This document shows, piece by piece, positions 38,499 through 49,228 of a DNA stretch of 64,000 nt. Position numbers and translations under genes: made by a program. Source of the DNA: CAVWXT01 sp963759115 (lineage in GTDB: Bacteria; Planctomycetota; Planctomycetia; Pirellulales; Thermoguttaceae); NCBI GenBank assembly GCA_963759115.1, contig CAVWXT010000005.1, positions 1,426,001-1,490,000 of the forward strand. Direction: 5' to 3'. Position 1 is the first letter of the stretch. Each line of letters begins with the position of its first letter. Under the pieces are notes generated by a model. It searched no databases. It worked only from the letters and a program-made list of their open reading frames with translations, and was not told where the DNA came from.

Positions 38499-39828
38499 GA
38501 ATCCTGGTCGTCGACGACGAAAAGATCAAGCGGATCACCCTGGCCGACGATCTGGCCACGCAGGGGCACGAGGTCGTCGTGGCCGCCGATGGCGAGGAAG
38601 CCCTCGACCGACTGGCCGCCGGGCGGTTCGACGTGGTGGTGACCGATCTCAAAATGCCCAAGCTCGACGGCATCGAGCTGCTGCGACGGATCAAGCAGGG
38701 GCCGCTGGCCGACATGGAGGTCATCATGATGACGGCCTACGGCAGCATTCCCGTGGCGGTCGAGGCGGTCAAGCTCGGCGCGTTCGATTTTCTCACCAAA
38801 CCCTTTCGCAACGAGGACGTCCTGCCGCTATTGGCTCGCATCGAGCGGCAGCATCAGGCTGCCGCGCCGAGTCGCGCCCCGCGGCGACCTTCTCGGCGGC
38901 CGAGGTCGAGGCGTCGATCATCGGCCGCTCGGCCGCCATGGATCGCGTCAAGCGAATGGTCGAAATCTGCGTCAAGACCGATGCCAATGTCCTCTTGTGC
39001 GGCGAGACGGGCGTGGGCAAGGACCTGCTGGCCACCACCATCCACCGTAACTCGCACCGCCACGGTTTCCCCTACGTCAAAGTGGGCTGCACGCTCTTCG
39101 CTCCGCAACTGATCGAAAGCGAGCTGTACGGCCACGAGAAAGGCTCCTTCACCGGCGCCGAACAGCAGCGCAAGGGCCGCTTCGATCTGGCCGAAGGCGG
39201 CAGCCTGTACCTCGACAACGTCGACGACATCCCCCTGGAACAGCAACCCAAGCTGCTGCGGGCGATCGAAGAAAAGGTCTTCGAGCGGGTCGGCGGAACG
39301 GCCCTGATCAAGGCCGACGTGCGGATCATCGCCTCGACCAAGCGGAACCTGTTGGAGAAGATCGGCGAGGGCACGTTCCGCGAGGACCTCTACTACCGGC
39401 TCGACGTGCTGCGGATCAACATCCCGCCCTTGCGCGAGCGCCTGGAAGACGTGCCCCTGCTGGCCGAACACCTGCTGAAACGCATCGCCGGGGATCGGCC
39501 GTGCCGCATCGAGCCGGGCACGCTGGACTTGCTCGGGCGTCACGATTGGCCGGGCAACGTGCGGGAGCTTTACCACACGCTGGAACGCGTCTACCTGATC
39601 GGCGGCGGCCGCGTCACGGCCGAGATCCTCGCCACCGAGATCGGCGGGCCCGATCCCAACCAGCGGCTGCCGCTGGGCGGTTTTCAGGCCGCCATCGACC
39701 ACGCCGAGAAGCAGTTGCTCCAGGAGGCCCTGCGCAATTCCGGTGGCAACAAGACGGCCGCCGCCGCGGCGCTGGGCATGAAGTCCTCCACCTTCCGCGA
39801 CAAGCTGGCCAAGCACGGGCTGGGGTAG
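38495..39828 (+). CDS. NtrC-family response regulator, one frameshift
   Basis: The receiver domain (MRILVVDDEKIKRI, VVTDLKMPKLDG with the phospho-Asp, TAYGS, LTKPF) is joined to an AAA+ domain: Walker A GETGVGKD, ELYGHEKGSFTGAE (sigma-54 contact loop GSFTGA), Walker B GGSLYLDNVDD, and a Fis HTH (NSGGNKTAAAAALGMKSSTFRDKL). One extra base near 38877 in GTCGCGCCCCGC shifts the frame in the linker. The AAA+ region otherwise looks functional. No histidine kinase is adjacent. Confidence 0.85.
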
Positions 39829-39915
39829 TACCCGCCTCGCCGTGCGCCTCAGACAGCCTTGTAGGGCGTAAGACGCCTGGATAAAATGGGAGGCGAGTCC
39901 CGGAGGAACCACGCC

Positions 39916-40560
39916 ATGCAGACCGACTCCCTTTCCACGATGGTTCCACATCCGCCGCCGTCCGCGCCGGGCGAGCCGTCTTGGCCCGTCGCTCTCCTCT
40001 TTCCGCTCCAAGGCCAGTGGACTGAAGCGGAATACTTGGCCCTTCAGAACCGGACCAATCGGCCCGTTGAATTGTCCGACGGGTACATTGAGGTGCTGCC
40101 CATGCCCAACCCTTTTCATCAGCGGATCGTGCGTTTCCTGTTCCGGCTGTTGGAAAGTTGCGTCGCCGGGCTGGGCGCGGGCGAGGTCTTCTTTGCGCCG
40201 CTTCCCATCCGGCTCTGGCCCGGCAAGTTCCGCGATCCGGACATCGTGTATCTGCGGCCGGGGCGAATTTCCGATCCCCACCATCAGCCGCAAGGGGCTG
40301 ATCTCGTGATGGAAGTCGTCAGCGAGGACGATGAGGACCGGCAGCGAGACCTGGAGACCAAACGCCAGGAATACGCCCGGGCCGGAGTGGCGGAATATTG
40401 GATCGTCGATCCCAAGGAACAGAAGATCCTCGTCTTGACTCTTGACGGCGCGGCGTACCGCCTGCACGGGGATTTCGGCCGCGGGGCCGTGGCGTCTTCC
40501 GTGCTCTTGCCCGACTTCACGGCCGCGGTCGACGCCGTGCTGGACGCCGCAACTGCGTGA
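39916..40560 (+). CDS. Uma2-family (DUF820) PD-(D/E)XK nuclease-like protein
   Basis: A 214-residue protein with VELSDGYIEVLPMP, RDPDIVYLRPGR, ADLVMEVVSEDDEDRQRDLETKRQEYARAGVAEYWIVDP, the usual Uma2 core with Asp, Glu-x-Val and the downstream Lys. The family is abundant in planctomycetes and cyanobacteria, and its role is unproven. Confidence 0.85.
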   Translation: MQTDSLSTMVPHPPPSAPGEPSWPVALLFPLQGQWTEAEYLALQNRTNRPVELSDGYIEVLPMPNPFHQRIVRFLFRLLESCVAGLGAGEVFFAPLPIRLWPGKFRDPDIVYLRPGRISDPHHQPQGADLVMEVVSEDDEDRQRDLETKRQEYARAGVAEYWIVDPKEQKILVLTLDGAAYRLHGDFGRGAVASSVLLPDFTAAVDAVLDAATA

Positions 40561-40930
40561 ACGTTGCGGCTTCCTCCTCCAGCACGTTTCCGGCGGCAAC
40601 AAGACGGCCGCCGCCGTCTCGCTGGGCATAAAGTACCTTGCCGTGGTCGAGCGCTTCGCGGATCAGTGGATCGCCCTCGGCGTACCGGCGCTGGGCGTCT
40701 TCCGGGCGGTAGACGATCAGGTCGACGGGCAGGCGAATATCAAGCTGGTTGAGGATTTTGAGCGATTGCCGGAAGCCGGTGCCCTCGAACGGGGCGATCA
40801 CCAGCAGGTCGACGTCGGATTCCGGCCCGGCCGCACCCCGAGCATGCGAGCCAAAAAGAATGACTCGTTGCGGCCGAAACTCGCGGCCGATCCTCCGCCC
40901 CACCGCCCGGATGTCCTTCATACTTGCCAT
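40517..40930 (-). CDS. MNT-type nucleotidyltransferase with a chimeric C-terminus
   Basis: The motif VILFGSHARGAAGPESDVDLLVI gives the GSx10DxD site, with LPVDLIVYRPED following. The recognisable part ends at EALDHGKVLYAQRD; the remaining about 35 residues are read antisense across the HTH relic and the end of the Uma2 gene. No HEPN partner lies beside it. Confidence 0.75.
   Translation of the reverse strand: MASMKDIRAVGRRIGREFRPQRVILFGSHARGAAGPESDVDLLVIAPFEGTGFRQSLKILNQLDIRLPVDLIVYRPEDAQRRYAEGDPLIREALDHGKVLYAQRDGGGRLVAAGNVLEEEAATFTQLRRPARRRPRP
40561..40640 (+). pseudogene. Relic of an NtrC-type C-terminal HTH
   Basis: The frame LLQHVSGGNKTAAAVSLGIK closely matches the C-terminus of the response regulator ending at 39828 (ALRNSGGNKTAAAAALGMK); the DNA is nearly identical over about 50 bases. 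It is joined directly to the 3' end of the minus-strand MNT gene. The rest of the regulator is missing. Confidence 0.7.
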
Positions 40931-41005
40931 GACCGGCCCCGATGAGAACTGTTCCTTCGCACAGAGTATACCACATTGTGGATCAAAGGGTAGCGCGCTC
41001 GCACC

Positions 41006-42094
41006 CTACGATTGGCAGACCGGGATAGGCATGATTGTGCCGCGATAAACGTGCCCACAAAACCGCGAACTATCAGCCACTGGCTCGTACACGTAGGCAT
41101 GCGCCCAAACAGGACGAAGCACATGAACCCGGCTATTGATTTGGCCGAGCGTCACGTGAACGGGTTTCGGCAGATGATTCGGGCCGATGAACAGACGCAG
41201 GTACACAACGGCAACGTCGGTGGTTTCGTTAGCGGCCAGAACGTGGCACCAGTTGGCTGGAACAACCGCGCCAATACCTTTTGACACGGGAGGAAAGGGA
41301 TCTGCGAAAAACCTACCCGAATCGCGAAAGAGGCGATCTCTGTTCCCGCCGTTCATGATAAAATCGCGGATATCCGCGAACGCTGGTTCGTCTCCGCGAC
41401 TGCCTCGTTGTGAGTGCGCGAGGTAATAGTGAAATGCGATCTTGGCAAGAGCCTGAAAGTACGGGTCCTTTACTCTGAATTCCCTATGTATCGCTACCTC
41501 GTAGACTCCCGGCTCGATTCTGCTCTTGTCTGGACCTTCCATTCGAAGATGTGGCCAGACTGCCTCAAGCAGATTGGAGTAGTCCTTGAGATCGCTCTCA
41601 TTGGAACAGAAACACCGAATCTCCCTCACCGAGCTAATGGCGAGTTGCTCGACCTGCTGTTGGAGCTGCTTCTTGCGCATTCTTGGAAAAAGGCGAATGG
41701 AGTGATCCCGTCCTTGTCCATCACGCACAACGACTTGGTCAAAAGGGGAAACACCCAGCGGATCATCTGAAGAGGGACCGCCCGATATCGACCAACCATC
41801 CCATTGGAACTGGGACTTTGGAGCGGATGCCCCCATTGCGCCTCTCTGGCGGCCACCCCCACGCCTTCTGAGCCGCTTTGAGGCTGGCTTCACTATCGTG
41901 CGAAAGAAGCCCTCGGGACCAGATTGCATCACCTGTTGCTCGAACGCGCCCACCCTAGAATTGCACAACGGACAAATTCGCCGGAAACGTACGTCGTCTT
42001 TGAACTCGCCCAAAGCGGCGGGAAGAACATGGTCCCCTTCCCCCGCGGACGAGTCAAAGGTGGCGGCACAGTAAATGCACTTTTCGACAATCAT
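41006..42094 (-). CDS. HNH endonuclease-like protein
   Basis: The N-terminus CIYCAATFDSSAGEGDHVLPAALGEF...RRICPLCNSRVGAFEQQV has the paired Cys and the Asp-His of an HNH_5-type domain. About 300 residues of unrecognised sequence follow. The ATG at 42094 (MIVEKCIYC) was chosen over an upstream in-frame codon. GC is lower than in the flanking core genes, suggesting transfer. Confidence 0.7.
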   Translation of the reverse strand: MIVEKCIYCAATFDSSAGEGDHVLPAALGEFKDDVRFRRICPLCNSRVGAFEQQVMQSGPEGFFRTIVKPASKRLRRRGGGRQRGAMGASAPKSQFQWDGWSISGGPSSDDPLGVSPFDQVVVRDGQGRDHSIRLFPRMRKKQLQQQVEQLAISSVREIRCFCSNESDLKDYSNLLEAVWPHLRMEGPDKSRIEPGVYEVAIHREFRVKDPYFQALAKIAFHYYLAHSQRGSRGDEPAFADIRDFIMNGGNRDRLFRDSGRFFADPFPPVSKGIGAVVPANWCHVLAANETTDVAVVYLRLFIGPNHLPKPVHVTLGQINSRVHVLRPVWAHAYVYEPVADSSRFCGHVYRGTIMPIPVCQS

Positions 42095-42237
42095 CGCATC
42101 CGTCCTTGGTCTCAGCGAACGCGACATTACTGATTTCCGGCAACGTCAATTTCAGTGATGTCACTCTTGCGCGTCCCAGCACGCTAAACCCGATTCGGCT
42201 ATCACCTGCCGATTGCTCGCTGTCCCCGCTGTCAAGT

Positions 42238-43203
42238 CTAAATCGCAACCTTTAGGCGAGAGGCGAGAACTTCGTTAGGAGTTCGATAGCCGAGGCGTTT
42301 TCTCGGGCGGTCGTTGAGAAGTTGTTGGACTTTGGTAAAACGATGATTGGGGATGCCGACCAGATCCGTGCCTTTGGGAAAGAACTGCCGGACCAGGCCG
42401 TTGGTGTTTTCGTTCGTGCCGCGCTGCCACGCGCAGTACGGCTTCGCAAAGTAGATCTTCAAAGCGGCTTCCTCCGTCAACCGCTCGTGCTCGGCGAACT
42501 CCTTGCCGTTGTCCAGCGTCAGCGTCTTCCGCAGCTTCGGAGGCGTGGTCCGATACAACTCGGCGGCGGTCTGACGGACCGTCGCCGCTTGCAAGGTGGG
42601 AACCTTGCCCAGCAACAAATAGCCCGACTTCCGCTCGACCAGCGTGACGGCGCCGCCGCGTCGGTTGGCGCCCACGATGGTATCCCCTTCCCAGTCGCCG
42701 AAGCGACGGCGGCGATCCACGACCACGGGGCGTCCCTCGATGCTCGTGCCGGTGCGAATCCGCCCGCGTTTTTCCCAGTTGGGCCGCTTTCGGCCCAGAC
42801 GCCGCAGATAACGCCGCCAGTGCTTCCCGCTGGCTTCCTCGCCGCCGATCCAGGCGTAGATCGTGGGGGGCGAAATCCACCGTCGCCGATCGCCGGGAAA
42901 GTCACTGCGCGCACGGCCTGCAATCTGGTCGGGCGACCATCGCTGCCGCAAGCGGTCGGCGACGTAACGCCGCACTGCCGGCCGCTGCATCTTGGCCGTC
43001 CACGGCCGCTGGCTCCGACGGCGGTTGGCCTTCCCCTGGGCGGCCACCGCCCAATAGCCGTTGCGGCTGCGATTGCGTCGCAGTTCGCGGGAAATCGTGC
43101 TCTTGCTGCGGCCGAGCCGGTCGGCGATCTGCGTTTGCATTTTCCCAGCTCGCTGCATGTGGGCTATGACCTCGCGCTCTTCCAAGGTAAGATGACTTGC
43201 CAT
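42238..43203 (-). CDS. IS30-family transposase
   Basis: An intact 321-residue protein: N-terminal HTH (LTLEEREVIAHMQRAGKMQTQIADRLGRSKSTISRELRRN), then DDE residues in RRFGDWEGDTIVG, LTLDNGKEFAEHERL and PYCAWQRGTNENTNGLVRQFFPKGTD, the classical IS30 signature. AAGGAG precedes the ATG at 43203. The stop TAG is completed by the terminal repeat edge. Confidence 0.9.
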   Translation of the reverse strand: MASHLTLEEREVIAHMQRAGKMQTQIADRLGRSKSTISRELRRNRSRNGYWAVAAQGKANRRRSQRPWTAKMQRPAVRRYVADRLRQRWSPDQIAGRARSDFPGDRRRWISPPTIYAWIGGEEASGKHWRRYLRRLGRKRPNWEKRGRIRTGTSIEGRPVVVDRRRRFGDWEGDTIVGANRRGGAVTLVERKSGYLLLGKVPTLQAATVRQTAAELYRTTPPKLRKTLTLDNGKEFAEHERLTEEAALKIYFAKPYCAWQRGTNENTNGLVRQFFPKGTDLVGIPNHRFTKVQQLLNDRPRKRLGYRTPNEVLASRLKVAI

Positions 43204-43302
43204 CGCAGGGACTCCTTTTTGCATGGACCTTCCTCAAAAACGCCCATTCAAACGTCCCTGCGATGTTTTCACCTATACCAGTTTTGCATAAGGTTGCGAT
43301 TC
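42238..43302 (-). mobile_element. IS30-family insertion sequence
   Basis: The inverted ends AATCGCAACCTT (42240-42252, and in reverse at 43290-43302) flank one transposase. No target duplication is evident. It separates the two HNH genes. Confidence 0.8.
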
Positions 43303-43318
43303 AATTCTAACAGCGGGG

Positions 43319-44230
43319 TCAGAATCGTTTTCCAAGTTTCTCCAGAGTTGCTTCGATGCGATCCCTGTCGAGGTTGTATTTGTTCATGAATTCACGGAGA
43401 GGCATGTCAGCCTTACGATTGTTGCATCGGTCGCATATTAGGACCATGTTCTCAACCGTGGACTGTCCACCCCTGGAAACCGGATAGATATGGTCAGCAT
43501 GGGCGGAAACGCTCAACGGGAGACCACAATACGGACAGTCTTGGCTAAATTCAGTTTGTCCAGTTAATGTCGGTTTAATCTTGTCCGCGTGTTCGCGCGT
43601 CTTTCCAAGATGGGCGGCTGCTGTGGCGGCTATGCGTTCTTCTCGGTGACGCTTGCGCAACAGTATCTGTTCAGCCTGGTCCATCTTCGCGATTTTATTG
43701 AGCGCCTGCCTGCGTGTTTGTGACACTCGCGCCTCATGTTTCTTGAGTTCCTCAAACTCATGGTACTTGAATTTATCTCGAAGTCTGTGGAACCAAAGAA
43801 GTTTGTAGCCCGGGAGCCAAGGCAGTGAAGAGCGATATGGCTCAGGTGGGTCGAAATGCGCACAATAATCCTCAAGTATTGCACGAACATTGTTGCACAA
43901 CTCCCGCAACTCACGTAATCGTTTGGAGTCTTCGGAAGATGGATTCGAATTCCCCGGAGGAACGCCAAACAGCGTGCCAAAAAAGCCTCTCGTGTCTTTC
44001 GAGAGAATGGCGTGCTCCTCGTTTTCATAGTCCCTCAGCAAGAATCGTTTGTGCTCGGTTAACGGCTCAACCTCTGCTATCTTCTTTTCCCATTCGTCTG
44101 CGGCAAGAGAACCAGTTCTGTAACTCGGCGCATCTTTGCAAGCGCAGCTTGACAACTCTCGGCTTGCTCCACTAGCTGTTCCCTGGCAAACACCACTTTC
44201 GGCCGCGACCTCACCGACCTCGATTTCCAT
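43319..44230 (-). CDS. HNH endonuclease family protein
   Basis: About 303 residues. The C-terminus holds a complete HNH domain: CPYCGLPLSVSAHADHIYPVSRGGQSTVENMVLICDRCNNRKADMPLREFM, with CxxC pairs and the DH-N-N residues. The N-terminal helical part (ELKKHEARVSQTRRQALNKI) may bind DNA or a partner. It lies 17 bases from the IS30 end and appears full length. Confidence 0.75.
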   Translation of the reverse strand: MEIEVGEVAAESGVCQGTASGASRELSSCACKDAPSYRTGSLAADEWEKKIAEVEPLTEHKRFLLRDYENEEHAILSKDTRGFFGTLFGVPPGNSNPSSEDSKRLRELRELCNNVRAILEDYCAHFDPPEPYRSSLPWLPGYKLLWFHRLRDKFKYHEFEELKKHEARVSQTRRQALNKIAKMDQAEQILLRKRHREERIAATAAAHLGKTREHADKIKPTLTGQTEFSQDCPYCGLPLSVSAHADHIYPVSRGGQSTVENMVLICDRCNNRKADMPLREFMNKYNLDRDRIEATLEKLGKRF

Positions 44231-44439
44231 CGTTTCCAACCGTGTCGCATGTCACGCTTGCCTTTTTACCGGGATTGCAACTCCACCGCGTCCAAGTTAT
44301 CACCGCAATTCAGGAGAGAAAATGGGGTGTCACTCATTTCCGGCAACATCAATATCATCGGTGCCCTGTTCTCCTCCGTCCGCGAAACCGAACCACAGAA
44401 ACCAGCGCGCCCCTTGTTGCCCCCTCTCGCTACCTGTCA

Positions 44440-44769
44440 CTATCGGTCGAATCCGATAAAGTTCTCTCCTTCGGGGGCGGCAACCGTCAACAAAACGCGA
44501 GTAATGTACTCGTACGGTACGGCGACCCTGTCGTAGAACACATCCTTGCTCCCGCCCTCTTTCCTTCGCTTCGCCTTGCTCTCCTCAGTAACGCCCTCTT
44601 CTGGGAACACTTCAAGAAGGACGTATCCGTCATGGACTCTCTTGGGATTAACACTTTTGGCCGTTAACGACGATCCGTCAGTCAAGTGGATCACAACGGA
44701 ACAAGATCCAAATCCCAGTTCTTGAATCTGGGTTGTTAGGTGTTCCCTAAAATACTCGGCGTCAAGCAT
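44440..44769 (-). CDS. Hypothetical protein
   Basis: A 109-residue protein (MLDAEYFREHLTTQIQELGFGSCSVVIHLTDGSSLTAKS...) with beta-rich middle and acidic/basic helical end. I do not recognise it. The lower-GC context and its position beside HNH genes suggest an accessory function. The stretch 44231-44439 contains no complete gene but has an open frame ending TDDIDVAGNE. Confidence 0.5.
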   Translation of the reverse strand: MLDAEYFREHLTTQIQELGFGSCSVVIHLTDGSSLTAKSVNPKRVHDGYVLLEVFPEEGVTEESKAKRRKEGGSKDVFYDRVAVPYEYITRVLLTVAAPEGENFIGFDR

Positions 44770-44803
44770 CGCACCTGTTCCTTGTACAAGAAGGCAGAAC
44801 GGG

Positions 44804-44916
44804 CTAACATTCACTCCGCTCGAACGTAAACTCCTCGTCGCGGTAGTCGGTCTTCGAGCGGTTGCCGGTCTCGAACTCGCGTTTATTGGACTCGCTCGTT
44901 GGCAAGATAATCGTCT
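44804..44916 (-). other. Short open fragment between the hypothetical and antitoxin genes
   Basis: The reverse strand is open for about 36 codons (TIILPTSESNKREFETGNRS and on to FTFERSEC, stop). It has no start of its own and may be the tail of a deleted gene. It is not recognised. Confidence 0.3.
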
Positions 44917-45201
44917 CTACCAATCGGTGGCTTCCGCGTCAGCAGACATCGTTTCCGAACGACGTCGCATCTCCTCGCTCAAAGCGCCCCCGTCGCATTC
45001 CTGACGCGCTCGCGAACGTGCGATCAGCGAGAGAAACTGCGGATTGGCGCTCAGCGACACCGTTTCCATGTCGGCGTTGGGAATCGGCATGAGAGCAGCG
45101 ATCGGTTGGCCGTGATCCGTGATGATAATCGGAAAATCCGCCGTGTGTTCGGTGTACTTGGCGAGACTATCGGTAGCGTCGATCCGCTCGATGGTTTTCA
45201 T
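44917..45201 (-). CDS. Phd/YefM-type antitoxin
   Basis: A 94-residue protein starting MKTIERIDATDSLAKYTEHTADFPIIITDHGQPIAALMPI, the typical Phd N-terminal dimer/DNA-binding fold, with an acidic C-terminus that would cap a toxin. GGAGAGGAG precedes the ATG. Its ATG overlaps the stop of the small upstream ORF as ATGA. Confidence 0.75.
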   Translation of the reverse strand: MKTIERIDATDSLAKYTEHTADFPIIITDHGQPIAALMPIPNADMETVSLSANPQFLSLIARSRARQECDGGALSEEMRRRSETMSADAEATDW

Positions 45202-45353
45202 AGCTCGATCTCCTCTCCGCCGATTCTGATGACGTTGCGAGTCTTCACTCCCACCGCTCGAACCAACACGCGACATCCGGCGAATACTCGATCGTGAAGG
45301 CCAAGCCGTTTCTTCCTTTCCTCGGTCCGGCCACAACGCTGGAATTCTACCAT
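45198..45353 (-). CDS. Small ORF coupled to the Phd-type antitoxin
   Basis: A 51-residue frame (MVEFQRCGRTEERKKRLGLH, then DRVFAGCRVLVRAVGVKTRN and an acidic end) ends in ATGA with the antitoxin start. It could be a tiny partner or the remains of a toxin; no family is recognised. Confidence 0.35.
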   Translation of the reverse strand: MVEFQRCGRTEERKKRLGLHDRVFAGCRVLVRAVGVKTRNVIRIGGEEIEL

Positions 45354-45513
45354 TTTTCTACGAGGGGAACAACCACCTAAAGGCAGCCACCGGCCGCGGC
45401 CATCGCCAATTCGCTCGTTGTTGGAGCCGTCCTCCGCCCAGGAAGCTTGAGGTATCGCCCTGCGAAGGTTAGAATCAATGCCGTTGCCGAGAAACACTCC
45501 TGGAGAAAATATC

Positions 45514-46923
45514 ATGAAAAGGCGCGACCTTCTCAAGGCGATCGGGCTGGGCACCGCCGGCGCGGCGGGGTTGGGTGGCCTCGTTTCGGATACGGACGCC
45601 GAAGAGGCCCACGGCCGGGTGAACACGCGGTCGGAGCCGTCGGCGCTGAAGATCACCGACCTCCGCGTCGTGCCCCTATGCTGCGAGATGACCAGCTACG
45701 TGGTGCGAATCGACACCAATCAGGGCATTAGCGGCTACGGCGAGGTCCGCGATGGGGCCAGCCCAACCTACGCGCTGATGCTCAAGAGCCGGCTGCTGGG
45801 CGAGAATCCCTGCCACGTCGACAAGATCTTCCGCAAGCTCAAGCAGTTTGGCCACCACGCGCGGCAGGCGGGCGGCGTCGTGGCCGTCGAGATGGCCTGC
45901 TGGGACCTGGCCGGGAAGGCTTGGGGGGTCCCTTGCTGGCAGATGTTGGGCGGACAATTCCGCGACCGCGTCCGCATCTATGCCGACACCCGCGAGAGCC
46001 CCGATCCGCAGGTGACGGGCCAGCGGCTCAAAGAGCGCCACGCCCAAGGCTATACCTTCCTGAAAATGGATCTCGGCATTTCGTTGCTTCGCGGCATCGA
46101 GGGCGCCTTGACCTATCCACAAGGACAAGGCGTCGATCCCGACATTACGGCCCGCACGCCCTTCAACCGGGTTCCGCATCCGTTCACGGGCATCCGCATC
46201 ACGGAGCGGGGACTCAAGAAGCTGCAAGAGTACGTGCGCACGGTCCGCGACGTCATCGGTTGGGACGTTCCCCTGGCAACCGATCACTTTGGGCATTTCG
46301 GCGTCGAGGATGCCATCAAGCTGGCGCAAGCGCTTGACCCCTTCAACCTGGCCTGGCTGGAAGACATGATCCCCTGGTTCTACACCGACGACTACGTGCG
46401 GCTGAAGAACTCGTGTACCACGCCGATCCTGACCGGCGAGGACATTTATCTCAAGGAAGGCTTTCTGCCCCTGTTCGAGAAGAAGGCCATCTCGATCTGC
46501 CATCCCGATCTGGCCACCTCGGGCGGGCTGCTGGAGACCAAGAAGATCGGCGATCTGGCCATGGAACGCGGCATCGGCATGGCGATGCACATGGCCGGCT
46601 CGCCCGTGCTGCTGTTTGCCAGCGCGCATTGCGCCGCGGCCACCGAGAACTTCCTGGTCTTGGAACACCACAACGTCGACACGCCTTACTACGACAACCT
46701 CGTCCAGGGAGTGCCCAAGCCGCTGATCAAGGACGGCTTCGTCCGCGTTCCCGACGGCCCGGGCCTGGGCTTCGAACTCAACGGCGAAGCGATCCAGGAC
46801 GCCCTGCGACGGAAGGGCCGCGATCCCCAGAAGGAATTCTTCCCGCCGAGCGACCAATGGAATCAGGAGCGGGCGAACGATCGGCTGTGGAGCATGTGGG
46901 GCGATGGGCAGGTGATGGGGTGA
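45514..46923 (+). CDS. Mandelate racemase/muconate lactonizing enzyme family protein, Tat-exported
   Basis: An enolase-superfamily protein of 469 residues. It has a twin-arginine-like leader (MKRRDLLKAIGLGTAGAAG), the capping domain, and barrel motifs FLKMDLGI (KxD), LATDHFGHFG (metal Asp), WLEDMIPW (Glu), LTGEDIY (Glu) and HMAGSPVLLFASAH. These fit the acid-sugar dehydratase group; the substrate is unknown. GGAGAAAATATC precedes the ATG. The permease downstream could import its substrate. Confidence 0.85.
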   Translation: MKRRDLLKAIGLGTAGAAGLGGLVSDTDAEEAHGRVNTRSEPSALKITDLRVVPLCCEMTSYVVRIDTNQGISGYGEVRDGASPTYALMLKSRLLGENPCHVDKIFRKLKQFGHHARQAGGVVAVEMACWDLAGKAWGVPCWQMLGGQFRDRVRIYADTRESPDPQVTGQRLKERHAQGYTFLKMDLGISLLRGIEGALTYPQGQGVDPDITARTPFNRVPHPFTGIRITERGLKKLQEYVRTVRDVIGWDVPLATDHFGHFGVEDAIKLAQALDPFNLAWLEDMIPWFYTDDYVRLKNSCTTPILTGEDIYLKEGFLPLFEKKAISICHPDLATSGGLLETKKIGDLAMERGIGMAMHMAGSPVLLFASAHCAAATENFLVLEHHNVDTPYYDNLVQGVPKPLIKDGFVRVPDGPGLGFELNGEAIQDALRRKGRDPQKEFFPPSDQWNQERANDRLWSMWGDGQVMG

Positions 46924-46959
46924 CAAGGTGACGGGGTGATGGGGTGATGGGGTGACAAG
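46920..46959. repeat. GGTGAC-type tandem spacer
   Basis: GGTGACAAGGTGACGGGGTG units run from the end of the enolase-family gene into the start of the next ORF; same family as 8510-8605 and 47342-47462. Confidence 0.65.
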
Positions 46960-47346
46960 GTGAAGACGAAGGTCAAGACACACTGCGATTTGGAGGTGTA
47001 TCGGAAGGCGTTTGATGCGGCGATGCGGATATTTGATCTGTCGAAAAGCTTTCCGAAGGAAGAGACGTATTCGCTGACCGATCAAATCCGGCGGGCGTCG
47101 AGAAGCGTGTGCGCAAACCTGGCCGAGGGCTGGCGAAAGCGGCGCTACGAAGGGGCGTTCGTCAGCAAGCTCTCCGATTCTGAGACCGAAGCGGCAGAGA
47201 CACAGGTGTGGCTCCAATTTGCCGTCAAGTGCGGCTACTTGAATAGGGATAAAGGAAAGGCCATATACGTGACGTACGATGAGATCCTATCGACGCTCGT
47301 CGGAATGATCAACCACAAGGACACTTGGCTTCTGCGGCCGACGTGA
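46960..47346 (+). CDS. Four-helix-bundle protein (S23/IVP-like)
   Basis: A 128-residue protein with LEVYRKAFDAAMRIFDLSKSFPKEE, SLTDQIRRASRSVCANLAEGWRKRRY and FVSKLSDSETEAAETQVWLQFA, the S23 ribosomal-intervening-sequence four-helix-bundle pattern. The start is GTG at 46960 and lies within GGTGAC repeat DNA; flanking repeats on both sides suggest the gene travels as a small cassette. Role unknown. Confidence 0.8.
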   Translation: MKTKVKTHCDLEVYRKAFDAAMRIFDLSKSFPKEETYSLTDQIRRASRSVCANLAEGWRKRRYEGAFVSKLSDSETEAAETQVWLQFAVKCGYLNRDKGKAIYVTYDEILSTLVGMINHKDTWLLRPT

Positions 47347-47462
47347 CGGGGTGAGGGGGTGACAAGGTGACGGGGTGACAAGGTGACGAAGAGCCCGACG
47401 TCACCGCGCGTGTTCTCACCCCGTCACCTTGTCACCCCTTCACCCCCTCACCTTGTCACCTC
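47342..47462. repeat. GGTGAC/GTCACC inverted repeat
   Basis: GGTGACAAGGTGACGGGGTG units pair with CACCCCGTCACCTTGTCACC about 50 bases on, forming a hairpin just upstream of the permease start. Confidence 0.75.
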
Positions 47463-49082
<1,620 letters not shown>

Positions 49083-49111
49083 GTCTTGCGTCAAAGTGGG
49101 TTGACTATAAT

Positions 49112-49171
49112 TGTAGGACGAGTTTTCCAACTCGTCGGAGACGACGGAACGAGTTGAAAAACTCGTCCTAC
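49112..49171. repeat. GTAGGACGAGTTTTCCAACTCGTC palindrome
   Basis: GTAGGACGAGTTTTCCAACT pairs with AGTTGAAAAACTCGTCCTAC around a GTCGGAGACGAC centre. It lies between the permease and the vWA gene. Confidence 0.85.
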
Positions 49172-49228
49172 GTCCGCGGCAAAGGCCGTCGCTGGTTGTT
49201 CCGATCTCGCCTTTTCCATGAGCCGGCC

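Noticed and set aside
42128..43302. IS30 target duplication
   Set aside because: Bases flanking the two terminal repeats were compared and no convincing direct repeat was found.
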